Below are positions 34,798 to 44,206 of a stretch of DNA of 64,000 nt, piece by piece (the first letter of the stretch is position 1; the number at the start of each line of letters is the position of its first letter). The position numbers and the translations under genes are program-made. Location of the stretch: NCBI RefSeq assembly GCF_014268615.1, contig NZ_JABWQV010000001.1:62001-126000 (forward strand). The letters run 5' to 3'. This stretch comes from Pseudomonas tehranensis. Its GTDB lineage: Bacteria > Pseudomonadota > Gammaproteobacteria > Pseudomonadales > Pseudomonadaceae. Under the pieces are notes generated by a model. That model made no database searches. It had not been told where the DNA came from and saw nothing but the letters and a program-made list of their open reading frames with translations.

Positions 34798-35976
34798 ATG
34801 AAAAGAAAAACACGGCACACCTTACTGATTGTGGTGACGACGCTTTGCTCGATCATGGGTGTGATGACAGCGCTGGCGATCGGATCTGCGGGTGAGACGC
34901 TCGACAGCGCCAAGGTGCAAGCGTCGCCCAGGCCGGCGCTCACGGTGAGCGTCACGACGCTCCAGCCGGCCATGCTACCGATCCGGGTCCGCGCACACGG
35001 CAACATCATGGCGTGGCAGGAAGCGAGTATCGGGACCGAGGCGGATGGCCTGCGACTGGCCGAGGTCAATGTGAATGTCGGCGACCTGGTTCGGCGTGGC
35101 CAGGTGCTCGCCGTGTTCGCATCCGCCAAGGTCGCCGCCGAGCTTTCGCAGAGTCGCGCCGCCACCACCGAAGCACGGGCGACACTCGCTGAAGCCGCCG
35201 CTAATGCCCAGCGTGCCCGGCAGTTGCAAGACGGCGGTGCGCTGTCGGCCCAGCAGGTTCAGCAGTACGTGACGGCAGAGCGTACGGCTCAGGCGCGACT
35301 CCACGCGAGCAGGGCAGTGGAGAGGGGGCAACGCCTGCGCCTCGCCCAGACTCGGGTGTTGGCGCCCGACGACGGCGTGATTTCGGCTCGCAGCGCAACG
35401 GTTGGCGCCGTACTGCCTGCCGGGGAAGAGCTGTTCCGTTTGATTCGCAACGCGCGGCTTGAGTGGCGCGCAGAAGTCTCGGCAGCTGAGCTGGTGAAAC
35501 TCAAGCCGGGTCAGCTGGCACGGGTGACCCTCGCCAGCGGCGCGCCGGTTGAGGGCACGCTGCGAAAGGTCGCGCCCATGGTCGATATGCAAACCCGCAA
35601 CGGGTTGGTCTTCGTCGACCTGCCTGCGGACGACGCGGCGCGTGCCGGCATGTTTGCTCAGGGCGACTTCGAAGTGGGTGTGGCGCGCCTGCTGACGTTA
35701 CCCCAGAGCGCCGTGCTGCAACGCGACGGTTTCAGTTACGTATGGCAAGTAGGGCCGGCATCCAGGGTTATCCAGAAGCGGGTGACGGTGGGGCCGCGCG
35801 CCGGGGAGCGCATCGCAATCAGCGGCGGGATCGATGCGACGGCCCAGGTGGTCGTGGCCGGTGTTGGCTTTCTCAGCGACGGCGATCGGGTTCGGGTCGT
35901 CCAGGAATCGCCCGCCGTGGACCCTGCGCAAGCAGTGTCCGGTTTCGGCTCGGTTGTCAGCCGGAGCGCGCCATGA
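34798..35976 (+). CDS. RND efflux periplasmic adaptor (membrane fusion protein)
   Basis: 392 residues from ATG 34798 (AGGAATTC upstream). An N-terminal anchor or signal (residues 7-30) is followed by the two lipoyl half-motifs (ASIGTEADGLRLAEVNVNVGD and LAPDDGVISARSATVGAVL) around a helical hairpin rich in Ala/Gln, then the beta-barrel domain. Such adaptors join an inner-membrane RND pump to an outer-membrane TolC-like channel. Its stop overlaps the pump start by four bases. No outer-membrane factor gene is adjacent, so a channel encoded elsewhere must be used. Confidence 0.92.
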   Translation: MKRKTRHTLLIVVTTLCSIMGVMTALAIGSAGETLDSAKVQASPRPALTVSVTTLQPAMLPIRVRAHGNIMAWQEASIGTEADGLRLAEVNVNVGDLVRRGQVLAVFASAKVAAELSQSRAATTEARATLAEAAANAQRARQLQDGGALSAQQVQQYVTAERTAQARLHASRAVERGQRLRLAQTRVLAPDDGVISARSATVGAVLPAGEELFRLIRNARLEWRAEVSAAELVKLKPGQLARVTLASGAPVEGTLRKVAPMVDMQTRNGLVFVDLPADDAARAGMFAQGDFEVGVARLLTLPQSAVLQRDGFSYVWQVGPASRVIQKRVTVGPRAGERIAISGGIDATAQVVVAGVGFLSDGDRVRVVQESPAVDPAQAVSGFGSVVSRSAP

Positions 35977-38900
35977 GCCTTAATACATCGTCGTGGGCGA
36001 TCCGCAATCCGACGCCGTCAATCCTGTTGTTTATCTTGCTGACGTTTGCAGGCCTGATGGGTTTTTCGGCGTTGAAGGTCCAGAACTTCCCCGACATCGA
36101 TTTCCCCATGGTCACCGTCTCGCTCGAGCTGCCAGGGGCTTCGCCGGTACAACTGGAGAACGATGTCGCCCGCAGGATCGAGGACTCCCTGGCGACGGTG
36201 CAGGGCGTCAAGCACATCCAGAGCACGTTGACGGATGGCAATGCGCAAGTCACGGTCGAGTTTCGTTTGGAGAAGCCGCTGCAGGAAGCGCTCGACGACG
36301 TGCGCGACGCGGTTGCACGGGTAAGGGCCGATCTCCCGGCCGATCTGCGCGACCCGGTGATTAGAAAAGTCGACTTTGCCAGTGCTCCGATCCTGACCTA
36401 CACGGTTTCGGCAAGCCACATGGATACGGAGTCGCTGTCGTGGTTTGTTGACAACACCCTCAGCAAAACCTTGCTGGCGGTTCCCGGGGTCGGTGCCGTC
36501 ACACGCGTTGGTGGTGTAACCCGGGAAATACGCATCGATCTGGACCCGGTTCGCCTGCTGGCGCTAAACACCTCGGCCTTGGACATCTCTCGCCAACTGC
36601 GCCGCGTCCAGCAAGAGGCATCGGGCGGCAGGGTCGACCTGGGCGGGGCCGAGCAGACAGTGCGCACCCTTGCCACTGTGCAGTCGGCGCAAGAGGTTGC
36701 CGCGCTTGAGATCACTTTGAACGATGGCCGGCGTATCCGGCTCGACCAGGTAGGCACGGTTTCCGATACCGTCGCCGAACCACGCTCGGCCGCGCTTCTG
36801 AATGGCGAGCCGGTGGTCGGCTTCGAAATTGCCCGCGCAAGAGGGGCTGGCGAAGTGGAGGTCGACAAGGGGATACGCGCAGCGCTCGATACGCTCGTTA
36901 CCCAATATCCCGGTATCGTCATCGCTCAGGCGTTCAACTTTGTCGATCCGGTGATCGAGAATTACGACGGGTCGCTGCATTTGCTCTACGAGGGCGCAGC
37001 GCTTGCGGTGTTGGTGGTGTTCCTGTTTCTGCGGGACTGGCGGGCGACGTTCGTTTCGGCGGTCGCCTTGCCACTCTCGGTGATACCGACATTTGCCGTG
37101 ATGCACTGGATGGGGTTCACCCTCAACACCGTAACGCTGCTGTCCCTGTCGTTGGTGATCGGCGTTCTGGTGGACGATGCCATCGTCGAAGTCGAGAACA
37201 TCGGCCGCCATCTGCAGATGGGTAAGAAACCCTATCAGGCGGCCATGGACGCTGCCGACGAAATCGGCTTGGCGGTGATCGCCACGACGTTCACGCTCAT
37301 TGCCGTATTCCTGCCCACCGCCTTCATGAGCGGCACGGTCGGTCAGTTCTTCGTTCAATTCGGCTGGACGGCGGCGACCGCTGTGTTCTTCTCCCTGGTG
37401 GTGGCTCGCCTGCTGACGCCGATGATGTCAGCCTACCTGCTTCGTACACCGAAGCACCCACCCCGCCAGCAGTCACGATGGGTGAGCGTGTATCTGTGCT
37501 GGGTACGCTGGTGCCTGGGCCATCGCGCATTGACGCTCACCACCGCGGCGCTGGTTTTTGTCGGCGCGCTGCTGCTTGTACCCTTGCTGCCGAGCACCTT
37601 CATCCCTCCCGACGACGACTGGCAAACGCAAGTGACGCTGACGCTCGCTCCCGGTAGCAAGCTCGATGACACGCTCTTGCTTGCCGAAAGGGCGCGAGGG
37701 ATTGCCGAGCAAAACCGGCATGTGAAGAAGGTTTATACCGCCATCGGCGCTGGCAATGCTGGAGCCGGCCCGACCGAGCACTCCGACAGTTCTGGCGTCA
37801 ATGTGCGTACGGCCGTCTTGACGCTTGAACTGACGCACCGCAATGAGCGACCAGGGCTGACCCGGCAGCAGATCGAAATCCAGCTTCGTGAGGCACTTGC
37901 CATCCTTCCCGGCGCGCGCGTCAAGGTCGCCATGGACGAGGCGGAAAGCTACCTGCTTGTCCTCGCCAGTGAGGATGGGCTTGCGCTCGCCCGGCACGCG
38001 CAGCAGGTGGAGCGGGAGTTGCGAACCCTCCCGCAGATTGGCGCGGTCACCTCGACCGCCAGCCTGCTACGTCCTGAATTGGTTGTGCGGCCCGACTTTG
38101 CGCGCGCGGCCGACCTTGGCGTCACATCCGCAGACATCGCTGACACGCTGCGCGTTGCAACGCTTGGTGATTATGATCAGGAACTGGCCAAGCTCAATTT
38201 CAGCGAGCGGCAAGTGCCGATTGTCGTGCGCCTGTCCGCTGCCGCTCGTCAGGACATCGAAATACTCAAGCGTCTGCCGGTACCCGGCGCGCGTGGCCCG
38301 GTACCGTTAGAAAGCGTTGCGACCCTCGAAATCGGCAGTGGCTCGGCGCAAATAGTGCGTTACGACCGCATGCGCAACATCAATTTCGAAATCGAGGCGA
38401 GCGGCCAGCCGCTGGGTGACATCGAGCAGGCTGTGCTTTCCCTGCCGAGCTTGCGGGACCTGCCGCCGGGTGTTGTGCAGACTGCCAGGGGGGATGCCGA
38501 AGCAATGGGCGAGCTTGCCTCGGGTTTCGGTATCGCCATGCTCACGGGCGTGTTGTGCATCTACATGGTGCTGGTGCTGTTGCTCAAGGATTTCGTGCAA
38601 CCGCTGACTGTCCTCGTCGCACTCATACTTTGCGTCCCTGGTGCGATCCTGGCGCTTTTCGCCAGCCAGTCGGCGTTATCAATGCCATCGATGATCGGGC
38701 TGATCATGTTGATGGGCATTGCGACGAAGAACTCGATTCTGCTGATCGACTACATCGTTCTGGCACGCCGTCACCATGGCCTGGATCGCTGGGAAGCGAT
38801 CATCGATGCGTGTAGCAAGCGGGTCCGACCGATCATCATGACGACAGTGGCAATGGGGGCGGGCATGACGCCAATCGCGCTAGGCTGGGGCGCCGATCCG

Positions 38901-39068
38901 AGTTTTCGATCGCCCATGGCCATCGTGGTGATGGGTGGGCTGGTGACCTCGACTTTGCTGAGCCTGCTGGTGGTGCCGGTGGTGTTTACTTGCCTGGATG
39001 ATGTCCAGCAATGGATCCATCTACACACCCGCAAGGGATCCGAGCGGGCCACCTCTACAGGCCTTTGA
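35973..39068 (+). CDS. RND (HAE-1 type) efflux permease
   Basis: 1031 residues with the usual RND layout: membrane segment at 15-32, large periplasmic loop, segments 2-6, second loop, segments 8-12. The first-half motif FPDIDFPMVTVS, the proton-relay pair in VLVDDAIVEVENIGRH (segment 4) and GIATKNSILLIDYI in the second half identify the hydrophobe/amphiphile efflux group. ATG 35973 is inside the adaptor's stop (ATGA). It exports drugs, dyes or metabolites using proton flow; the substrate is not predictable. The frame upstream of this ATG lies inside the adaptor gene. Confidence 0.94.
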   Translation: MSLNTSSWAIRNPTPSILLFILLTFAGLMGFSALKVQNFPDIDFPMVTVSLELPGASPVQLENDVARRIEDSLATVQGVKHIQSTLTDGNAQVTVEFRLEKPLQEALDDVRDAVARVRADLPADLRDPVIRKVDFASAPILTYTVSASHMDTESLSWFVDNTLSKTLLAVPGVGAVTRVGGVTREIRIDLDPVRLLALNTSALDISRQLRRVQQEASGGRVDLGGAEQTVRTLATVQSAQEVAALEITLNDGRRIRLDQVGTVSDTVAEPRSAALLNGEPVVGFEIARARGAGEVEVDKGIRAALDTLVTQYPGIVIAQAFNFVDPVIENYDGSLHLLYEGAALAVLVVFLFLRDWRATFVSAVALPLSVIPTFAVMHWMGFTLNTVTLLSLSLVIGVLVDDAIVEVENIGRHLQMGKKPYQAAMDAADEIGLAVIATTFTLIAVFLPTAFMSGTVGQFFVQFGWTAATAVFFSLVVARLLTPMMSAYLLRTPKHPPRQQSRWVSVYLCWVRWCLGHRALTLTTAALVFVGALLLVPLLPSTFIPPDDDWQTQVTLTLAPGSKLDDTLLLAERARGIAEQNRHVKKVYTAIGAGNAGAGPTEHSDSSGVNVRTAVLTLELTHRNERPGLTRQQIEIQLREALAILPGARVKVAMDEAESYLLVLASEDGLALARHAQQVERELRTLPQIGAVTSTASLLRPELVVRPDFARAADLGVTSADIADTLRVATLGDYDQELAKLNFSERQVPIVVRLSAAARQDIEILKRLPVPGARGPVPLESVATLEIGSGSAQIVRYDRMRNINFEIEASGQPLGDIEQAVLSLPSLRDLPPGVVQTARGDAEAMGELASGFGIAMLTGVLCIYMVLVLLLKDFVQPLTVLVALILCVPGAILALFASQSALSMPSMIGLIMLMGIATKNSILLIDYIVLARRHHGLDRWEAIIDACSKRVRPIIMTTVAMGAGMTPIALGWGADPSFRSPMAIVVMGGLVTSTLLSLLVVPVVFTCLDDVQQWIHLHTRKGSERATSTGL

Positions 39069-39075
39069 ACAAGCT

Positions 39076-39114
39076 TGTCAGCCGATTCTGACAAGAATGT
39101 CAGGAAGCGGTCAG
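39076..39114. promoter_or_regulatory. 11-bp-phased GTCAG repeats before the CusR-like regulator
   Basis: TGTCAG at 39076, TGTCAG at 39098 and GGTCAG at 39109 are spaced by 22 and 11 bases, the direct-repeat pattern bound by OmpR-family regulators. The same arrangement occurs before the DUF2790 gene (41371-41398). Probable autoregulatory operator. Confidence 0.55.
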
Positions 39115-39243
39115 TTTGCGGACACCTTCATTGTCTAGACTGGCGGAGGGTAGCTACAGGCTACTTTGCAGGTCGTGTGCAAAAATAACCCAAACCGGGC
39201 TCCTGTTTGCCCGGTTGTCCCGCTTCCCGAGAGGAGTTACCTG

Positions 39244-39948
39244 ATGCGCCTGCTCATCGTCGAGGACGAAGAAAAGACTTCCTCCTATGTGCATCGTGGC
39301 CTGAGTGAGCTCGGCTACATTGTTGATGTGGCGAGTAACGGTATCGATGGGCTGCATTACGCGCTGGAAATGGAATATGACGTCGTGATCCTTGATGTCA
39401 TGTTACCGGGTAAGGACGGTTATGGCGTACTGGAGGGCTTGCGCCTGCAGAAGAAAACCCCGGTCATCATGTTGTCGGCCAGGGGCACGGTGGATGATCG
39501 CGTTCGCGGATTGCGCGAGGGCGCTGATGACTATCTAAGCAAACCCTTTTCCTTTGCCGAACTGGTCGCCCGCGTCCAGGCATTGATCCGTCGGCGCACC
39601 GCAGACTCGGCTGACCTGACCCATCTGCGCATCGACGACCTGGAGGTCGACCTGCAAGCGCGCAAGGTGACCAGGGCCGGCCTGCGGCTTGATCTGACGG
39701 CCAAGGAGTTTTGTCTGTTGAGCCTGCTGGCGCGCCATCAAGGAGAGATTCTTTCCAAAATGATGATTGCCGAGCAGGTCTGGGACATGAATTTCGACAG
39801 TGATGCCAACGTCGTCGAAGTGGCGATCAAGCGTGTCCGGGCCAAGGTCGATGTGCCTTATTCGCGCAAACTGCTGCATACCGTGCGGGGCATGGGCTAT
39901 GTACTGGAAAGCCGTGAAGCCGACGGCAGACAAAATGGTACGTCATGA
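39244..39948 (+). CDS. CusR/CopR-like response regulator
   Basis: 234 residues from ATG 39244 (GAGAGGAG upstream). Receiver domain with MRLLIVEDEEKTSSYVHRG, phosphorylated Asp near 51 (VVILDVMLPGKDG) and DDYLSKPFSFAEL. The OmpR-type winged helix follows (SDANVVEVAIKRVRAKVD, RGMGYVLE). The sequence belongs to the heavy-metal (CusR/CopR/IrlR) group. The four-base overlap with the kinase start shows coupling. It follows the RND pump by 175 bases and may regulate it, though phased repeats point to itself and the DUF2790 gene as targets. Confidence 0.93.
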   Translation: MRLLIVEDEEKTSSYVHRGLSELGYIVDVASNGIDGLHYALEMEYDVVILDVMLPGKDGYGVLEGLRLQKKTPVIMLSARGTVDDRVRGLREGADDYLSKPFSFAELVARVQALIRRRTADSADLTHLRIDDLEVDLQARKVTRAGLRLDLTAKEFCLLSLLARHQGEILSKMMIAEQVWDMNFDSDANVVEVAIKRVRAKVDVPYSRKLLHTVRGMGYVLESREADGRQNGTS

Positions 39949-41321
39949 TGAAAGGATCGATATCCAAGCGGCTCGCCCTGATGTTTGCGCTTTCGGTCAT
40001 GCTGATCACCGCGATCAGCGCGACGCTGCTGCGCTGTTCCTTGAAGACATCGCTCGAAGAGCAGATGCAAAACGAGTTGATCCTGCGTCATTCCGTCCTT
40101 GATCCCGTGCTCGCAAAATACGATTCACCGGCGTTCTGGATCGGCTTGCGTGAAAAGCTGGACGGCCTGACGCCCACAGATGAGCGGGTGCGTTATTGGG
40201 TCCTGGTGGACAACCCGGCCTACAGCTATGGCGGGGGGATGCCAGACGGCCAGGATTGGTCGAAGCGCCCGGATGGATTCTTCAGCATGGCGATACCCGA
40301 ACGGGATCGTCCCATGGTGCTGCAAGTCAAGACCATCCCCGCCATGGGTAATCGCCCGGAGTTGCGCTTTATCGTGGGGCTCGATTCAACGCCGTTCATG
40401 AAGACCCTGGACCATTTCACCAAGACGCTGATCCTGACTTCGGCGCTGGGCGTGGTACTGGTCGCGCTGCTGGGTTACTGGATCGCGCGTTTCGGCCTGG
40501 GGCCGGTCAGGCGCCTGAGCCGTCAGGCCAACAGCCTGCCGCCGGGTGATTCAAAGCAGCGACTGGATACCGAGGCACTGCCCGACGAGTTACAGGAACT
40601 GGCGGTGTCGTTTAACGGGGCCCTGGCTCGCCAGGAGGCCGCGTGGTGCCAGCTCGAAGGGTTCAATGCCAATGTCGCCCATGAGCTGAGGACGCCGCTG
40701 ACCAACCTGATCGGGCAGACCCAGGTCGCGTTGGCTCACGGCCGTGATGTGGCTGAGCTTCAGGATCTGCTGCAGTCGAATCTGGAAGAGCTTGAACGCA
40801 TGGGCACCATCGTCAATGACATGCTGTTCCTGGCGGGTGCGGAAAGTGGGCAGCGTGCAACCGAGCTCAGTGATGTCTCGCTCTACGAGGAGGCGTCAAA
40901 GACGGTGGAATACCTTGAGCCCGTGTTGCTCGACAAACATTTGAACGTGACGATCGAAGGCGACATGTGCGTGCGCATCGACCGACGCCTGTTTCATCGC
41001 TCCCTGGCCAATCTGCTGCACAACGCAGCGCGTTACGCTGTGCCGGGGAGCACCATCACGGTGAATCTGGTCAGCCACGGCATGCAGGTTGAGGTGAGCG
41101 TTTCCAATGCGGGTGAGCCCATTGACGACGTGCACCTGCAGCGCTTGTTCGAGCGTTTCTATCGCGCCGATGTCGCCCGGGCGCGAAGCGACGCGCACCA
41201 TGGCCTGGGTCTGTCCATTGTGCGGGCAATAGCGTCCATGCACGGTGGACGAGTGTTCGCCCACAGCAAGGATGGCTTCAATACCTTTGGATTTTCCCTG
41301 ATCAGCCAAGCAGCCCGCTAG
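39945..41321 (+). CDS. CusS/IrlS-like heavy-metal sensor histidine kinase
   Basis: 458 residues. Two membrane segments (about 10-30 and 160-185) flank a periplasmic domain; HAMP, the phospho-acceptor box NVAHELRTPLTNLIGQTQ, N box SLANLLHNAARYA and G box GLGLSIVRAIASMHGG follow. The loop SNAGEPIDDVHLQRLFERF is typical of the heavy-metal kinase group. The genuine ligand may be copper, another metal or an envelope signal; the periplasmic part shows no obvious His/Met metal cluster. Confidence 0.92.
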   Translation: MMKGSISKRLALMFALSVMLITAISATLLRCSLKTSLEEQMQNELILRHSVLDPVLAKYDSPAFWIGLREKLDGLTPTDERVRYWVLVDNPAYSYGGGMPDGQDWSKRPDGFFSMAIPERDRPMVLQVKTIPAMGNRPELRFIVGLDSTPFMKTLDHFTKTLILTSALGVVLVALLGYWIARFGLGPVRRLSRQANSLPPGDSKQRLDTEALPDELQELAVSFNGALARQEAAWCQLEGFNANVAHELRTPLTNLIGQTQVALAHGRDVAELQDLLQSNLEELERMGTIVNDMLFLAGAESGQRATELSDVSLYEEASKTVEYLEPVLLDKHLNVTIEGDMCVRIDRRLFHRSLANLLHNAARYAVPGSTITVNLVSHGMQVEVSVSNAGEPIDDVHLQRLFERFYRADVARARSDAHHGLGLSIVRAIASMHGGRVFAHSKDGFNTFGFSLISQAAR

Positions 41322-41370
41322 TCATCGTCACGCGAGGCCCGGCGTGGCTCGCCGGGGTTTGACATCTTCC

Positions 41371-41398
41371 TGTCAGTCAGCAGTCACCTTGACGTCAG
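41371..41398 (+). promoter_or_regulatory. 11-bp-phased GTCAG repeats before the DUF2790 gene
   Basis: TGTCAG (41371), AGTCAC (41382) and CGTCAG (41393) follow each other at exactly 11-base steps. The first 17 bases match the block at 39098-39114 at 13 positions. Likely operator of the adjacent CusR-like regulator, 57 bases before the DUF2790 start. Confidence 0.55.
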
Positions 41399-41454
41399 TC
41401 GCCCCTCCTTAGAGTGCTACGACCATCCCGGTAAGGACAGTCGTGGAGTCCACT

Positions 41455-41715
41455 ATGAATATTCAAAACGTGTCGATTGCCAGTCTTCTGGCATTTATCA
41501 CTCTGAGCGGTTTGCCTCTGTTTGCCGAAGAAAAAAACGATGTTCCCGCCTACGAATATGGCATGCCGCTGGACATCGCCAGGGTCATCCGCATTGAAGA
41601 ACCGAAGTCGCAGGTGTGCGAGGTCGTGCGCGCCAAGATGACTTACGTGAATACCCAGGGGGTCACCGAGCGCGTCAGCTTTCTCCAGCAGTCTGAGGTG
41701 TGCACGCTTCAGTGA
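41455..41715 (+). CDS. DUF2790 small periplasmic protein
   Basis: 86 residues from ATG 41455 (TGGAG upstream). A signal peptide of about 24 residues is followed by YEYGMPLDIARVIRIE and two cysteines (QVCEVVRAKMTY, SEVCTL), the pattern of the Pseudomonas DUF2790 family. These proteins are often encoded beside metal-responsive two-component systems and induced by them; the biochemical role is unknown. The phased repeats upstream support control by the neighbouring CusR-like regulator. Confidence 0.88.
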   Translation: MNIQNVSIASLLAFITLSGLPLFAEEKNDVPAYEYGMPLDIARVIRIEEPKSQVCEVVRAKMTYVNTQGVTERVSFLQQSEVCTLQ

Positions 41716-41760
41716 CCGTCCGGCGGTGCTGGTTCTTCATCCAAATAAAGGGCTAAAACC

Positions 41761-42816
41761 ATGAGCATCAGAACAGCAGCAACCGAAACTGGCCTATCGA
41801 ATCATTTGAGCCGACTGGTGAAGCTGGCTCGAACACTCACCGTTGGCGCCGTGCTGCTCAGCGCGGTCAGTATCGATGCGTCCAGTCGCGCCGAGCCGAA
41901 ACCGGACTGGTCGACCCGCGACATGCCTTCCCAGAAAGGTCGAATTGTCCTGATCACCGGCGGCACGAGCGGCATGGGCTACGAGGACGCACTGGCGTTG
42001 GCGCGGGCCGGCGCCGAGGTGATCATTGCTGCGCGCAACCCGGAGCGGGGCGCGCAGGCCATTGCGCAAATCAAAAAGTCCGTACCCGACGCCAAGGTGC
42101 AGTTCGAGGCCGTGGATCTGGCCAATCTTTCATCGGTACGCGACCTGGCCCAGCGTCTGAACCAGAGACTGCCGCGCCTGGATGTGTTGATCAACAATGC
42201 CGCCGTCATGGCGCCTCCTGAGCGGGGCGTCTCCGCGGATGGCTTCGAGCTCCAGTTGGCGACCAACTACCTAGGGCACTTTGCGTTGACCGGCTTGCTG
42301 GTGCCGTTGTTACGTCAAAGCCAGGACGCCCGCGTGGTGAGCCTGTCAAGCATCGCCGCGGCTCGCGGAACAATGAACTTCAACGACCTGCAAGCCGAGC
42401 AGCAGTACCAGCCACTGGCCGCTTATGCGCAATCCAAACTGGCCATCCTCCACTGGACATTGGCCTTGCAGCAGCGCAGCGAGGCCGAAGATTGGGACAT
42501 TCGCAGTATTGCTGCGCACCCTGGCGTCGCCGTCACCGAGTTGGTCGCGCGTGGACCGGGTCTGAACAGCGAGTTCGGCCAGCGATGGGCCAAGGATCGC
42601 GACGCCTACCATTCAGCTGCACAGGGTGCGCTGCCCACCCTGTATGCCGCCACCGCACCTGAGGCGGTGGGTGGTGCCTATTACGGGCCGACCGGTGACG
42701 ATGAAAAACGCGGCCCGCTGGGCTTCGCCAGGATGCCGCCGGCCGCCACCGATGAGGCAGATGCCGAACGGCTCTGGAGCATCTCCGAGCAACTGACCGG
42801 CGTTACCTACCGCTGA
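41761..42816 (+). CDS. Short-chain dehydrogenase/reductase with N-terminal anchor or signal
   Basis: 351 residues. An unusual 50-residue N-terminal extension contains a hydrophobic segment (LTVGAVLLSAVSIDASSRA) before the SDR domain. The coenzyme motif TGGTSGMG (about 66-73), NNAA (INNAAVM) and catalytic Ser plus YAQSK are intact, similar to retinol dehydrogenase/WW-oxidoreductase-like SDRs. The extension could anchor the protein in the membrane or export it, which is odd for an NAD(P)-using enzyme. It may also be an unprocessed cytosolic form. AAAGGG precedes the ATG; no operon partner is clear. Confidence 0.82.
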   Translation: MSIRTAATETGLSNHLSRLVKLARTLTVGAVLLSAVSIDASSRAEPKPDWSTRDMPSQKGRIVLITGGTSGMGYEDALALARAGAEVIIAARNPERGAQAIAQIKKSVPDAKVQFEAVDLANLSSVRDLAQRLNQRLPRLDVLINNAAVMAPPERGVSADGFELQLATNYLGHFALTGLLVPLLRQSQDARVVSLSSIAAARGTMNFNDLQAEQQYQPLAAYAQSKLAILHWTLALQQRSEAEDWDIRSIAAHPGVAVTELVARGPGLNSEFGQRWAKDRDAYHSAAQGALPTLYAATAPEAVGGAYYGPTGDDEKRGPLGFARMPPAATDEADAERLWSISEQLTGVTYR

Positions 42817-42886
42817 TCAACGCTTGGGCACGGCAATCCGTTCCGTGCCCAGCCCCTCTGGCCTGTTGCGCCTTCCAGGAGTTTCC

Positions 42887-44206
42887 ATGCGTACGCCTTC
42901 CTACCTGCATCGGCTGAGCCACGCCGTTAACGCCCGTGATGATGAGCTGCGCCCGGCGCTGTGCGGGTTCTTGTTGTTTCTCTGCCTCTTCACCGGCTAC
43001 TTCATGCTGCGCCCGATACGTGAATCGATGGGCATCGCGGCGGGCGTGGAGAATCTGCAATGGTTGTTCACGGCGACTTTCCTGGTGATGCTGGCGGCCG
43101 TTCCACTGTTTGCCTGGGTCAGCTCAAGGGTCCCGCGCCTGCGCCTCGTCGATTGGGTGTATGGCTTCTTCGGGATCAACTTGCTGATGTTCGTCGAACT
43201 GTTTGAGTTTCAATCGGACAGTGTCTGGCTGGCCCGTACTTTTTACGTATGGATATCGGTTTACAACCTGTTCGTGGTGTCCGTGGCCTGGAGCCTGATG
43301 GCGGATGTATTCGACAGTGAGCAGGCCAAGCGTTTATTTGCTTTCATCGCGGCCGGCGCGAGCATCGGCGGGCTGCTGGGGCCGGCCCTGAGCGCGGCAC
43401 TGATTGACGCCATCGGCGCATCGGGGTTGATGTTTCTGGCGGCCCTGTTGCTCGGTGTCACGTTGGTATTGAAGCGCGCGTTGATGGGATGGCGCGAGAA
43501 GGGCGGGGCTGGTCGACCCGGTGCGGCACCGACGCAAAGCCCCAGGCAGCCACTGCAGGGCAATCCGTTCAGCGGTTTGACGGCGGTGCTCAGGTCACCC
43601 TACCTGTTGGGGATTGCCGGGTTCGTCGTGCTATTGGCGACGGTCACCACCTTTCTCTACTTCGAGCAGGCGCGCCTTGTGGCCGAACATTTCCCAAGTC
43701 GCGAGGCGCAAGTCCGGGTTTTCGGCACCATTGATTTCATCGTGCAGGCAGGCGCCCTGGTCTCTCAGTTGTTCATCACCGGACGCATTGCGCCCAAGTT
43801 GGGGGTGCGTGCGTTGCTGGCGATCGTGCCGCTACTCATGTGCATCGGGTTCGTCGGCCTTGCGCTGGCCCCTGGCTTTGCGCTGCTTGCAGCATTGATG
43901 ATCGTGCGGCGAATCGGTGAATACGCGTTCGTCCGACCGGGCCGGGAAATGCTGTTCGCACCCTTGGACGCCGAGAGTAAGTACAAGGCCAAGAACTTCA
44001 TCGACACCGTGGTGTATCGCGGGGGTGATGCCGTGAGCGGTTGGGCCAAGAGCCTGCTCGACATGCTGGGGCAGGGCAGCGGCCTGGCGGCGCTGATTGG
44101 CGCCGGTTGCGCGCTGTTGTGGGCCTACCTGGGCTGGCAACTGGGACAGCGTGCCGACAATCGACAGCAGGCGCTGGGCGTGGGCGCCAGCGCCGTCGAA
44201 ACATAA
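42887..44206 (+). CDS. NTP/NDP-exchanger-like MFS membrane protein
   Basis: 439 residues from ATG 42887 (AGGAG upstream), twelve membrane segments. The opening ELRPALCGFLLFLCLFTGYF followed by MLRPIRESMGIAAG and the second-half RRIGEYAFVRPGREMLFAPL are characteristic of the MFS-like group related to ATP/ADP translocases. In free-living bacteria the substrate of these proteins is not known and need not be a nucleotide. It follows the anchored SDR by 70 bases and may be co-transcribed with it. Confidence 0.8.
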   Translation: MRTPSYLHRLSHAVNARDDELRPALCGFLLFLCLFTGYFMLRPIRESMGIAAGVENLQWLFTATFLVMLAAVPLFAWVSSRVPRLRLVDWVYGFFGINLLMFVELFEFQSDSVWLARTFYVWISVYNLFVVSVAWSLMADVFDSEQAKRLFAFIAAGASIGGLLGPALSAALIDAIGASGLMFLAALLLGVTLVLKRALMGWREKGGAGRPGAAPTQSPRQPLQGNPFSGLTAVLRSPYLLGIAGFVVLLATVTTFLYFEQARLVAEHFPSREAQVRVFGTIDFIVQAGALVSQLFITGRIAPKLGVRALLAIVPLLMCIGFVGLALAPGFALLAALMIVRRIGEYAFVRPGREMLFAPLDAESKYKAKNFIDTVVYRGGDAVSGWAKSLLDMLGQGSGLAALIGAGCALLWAYLGWQLGQRADNRQQALGVGASAVET

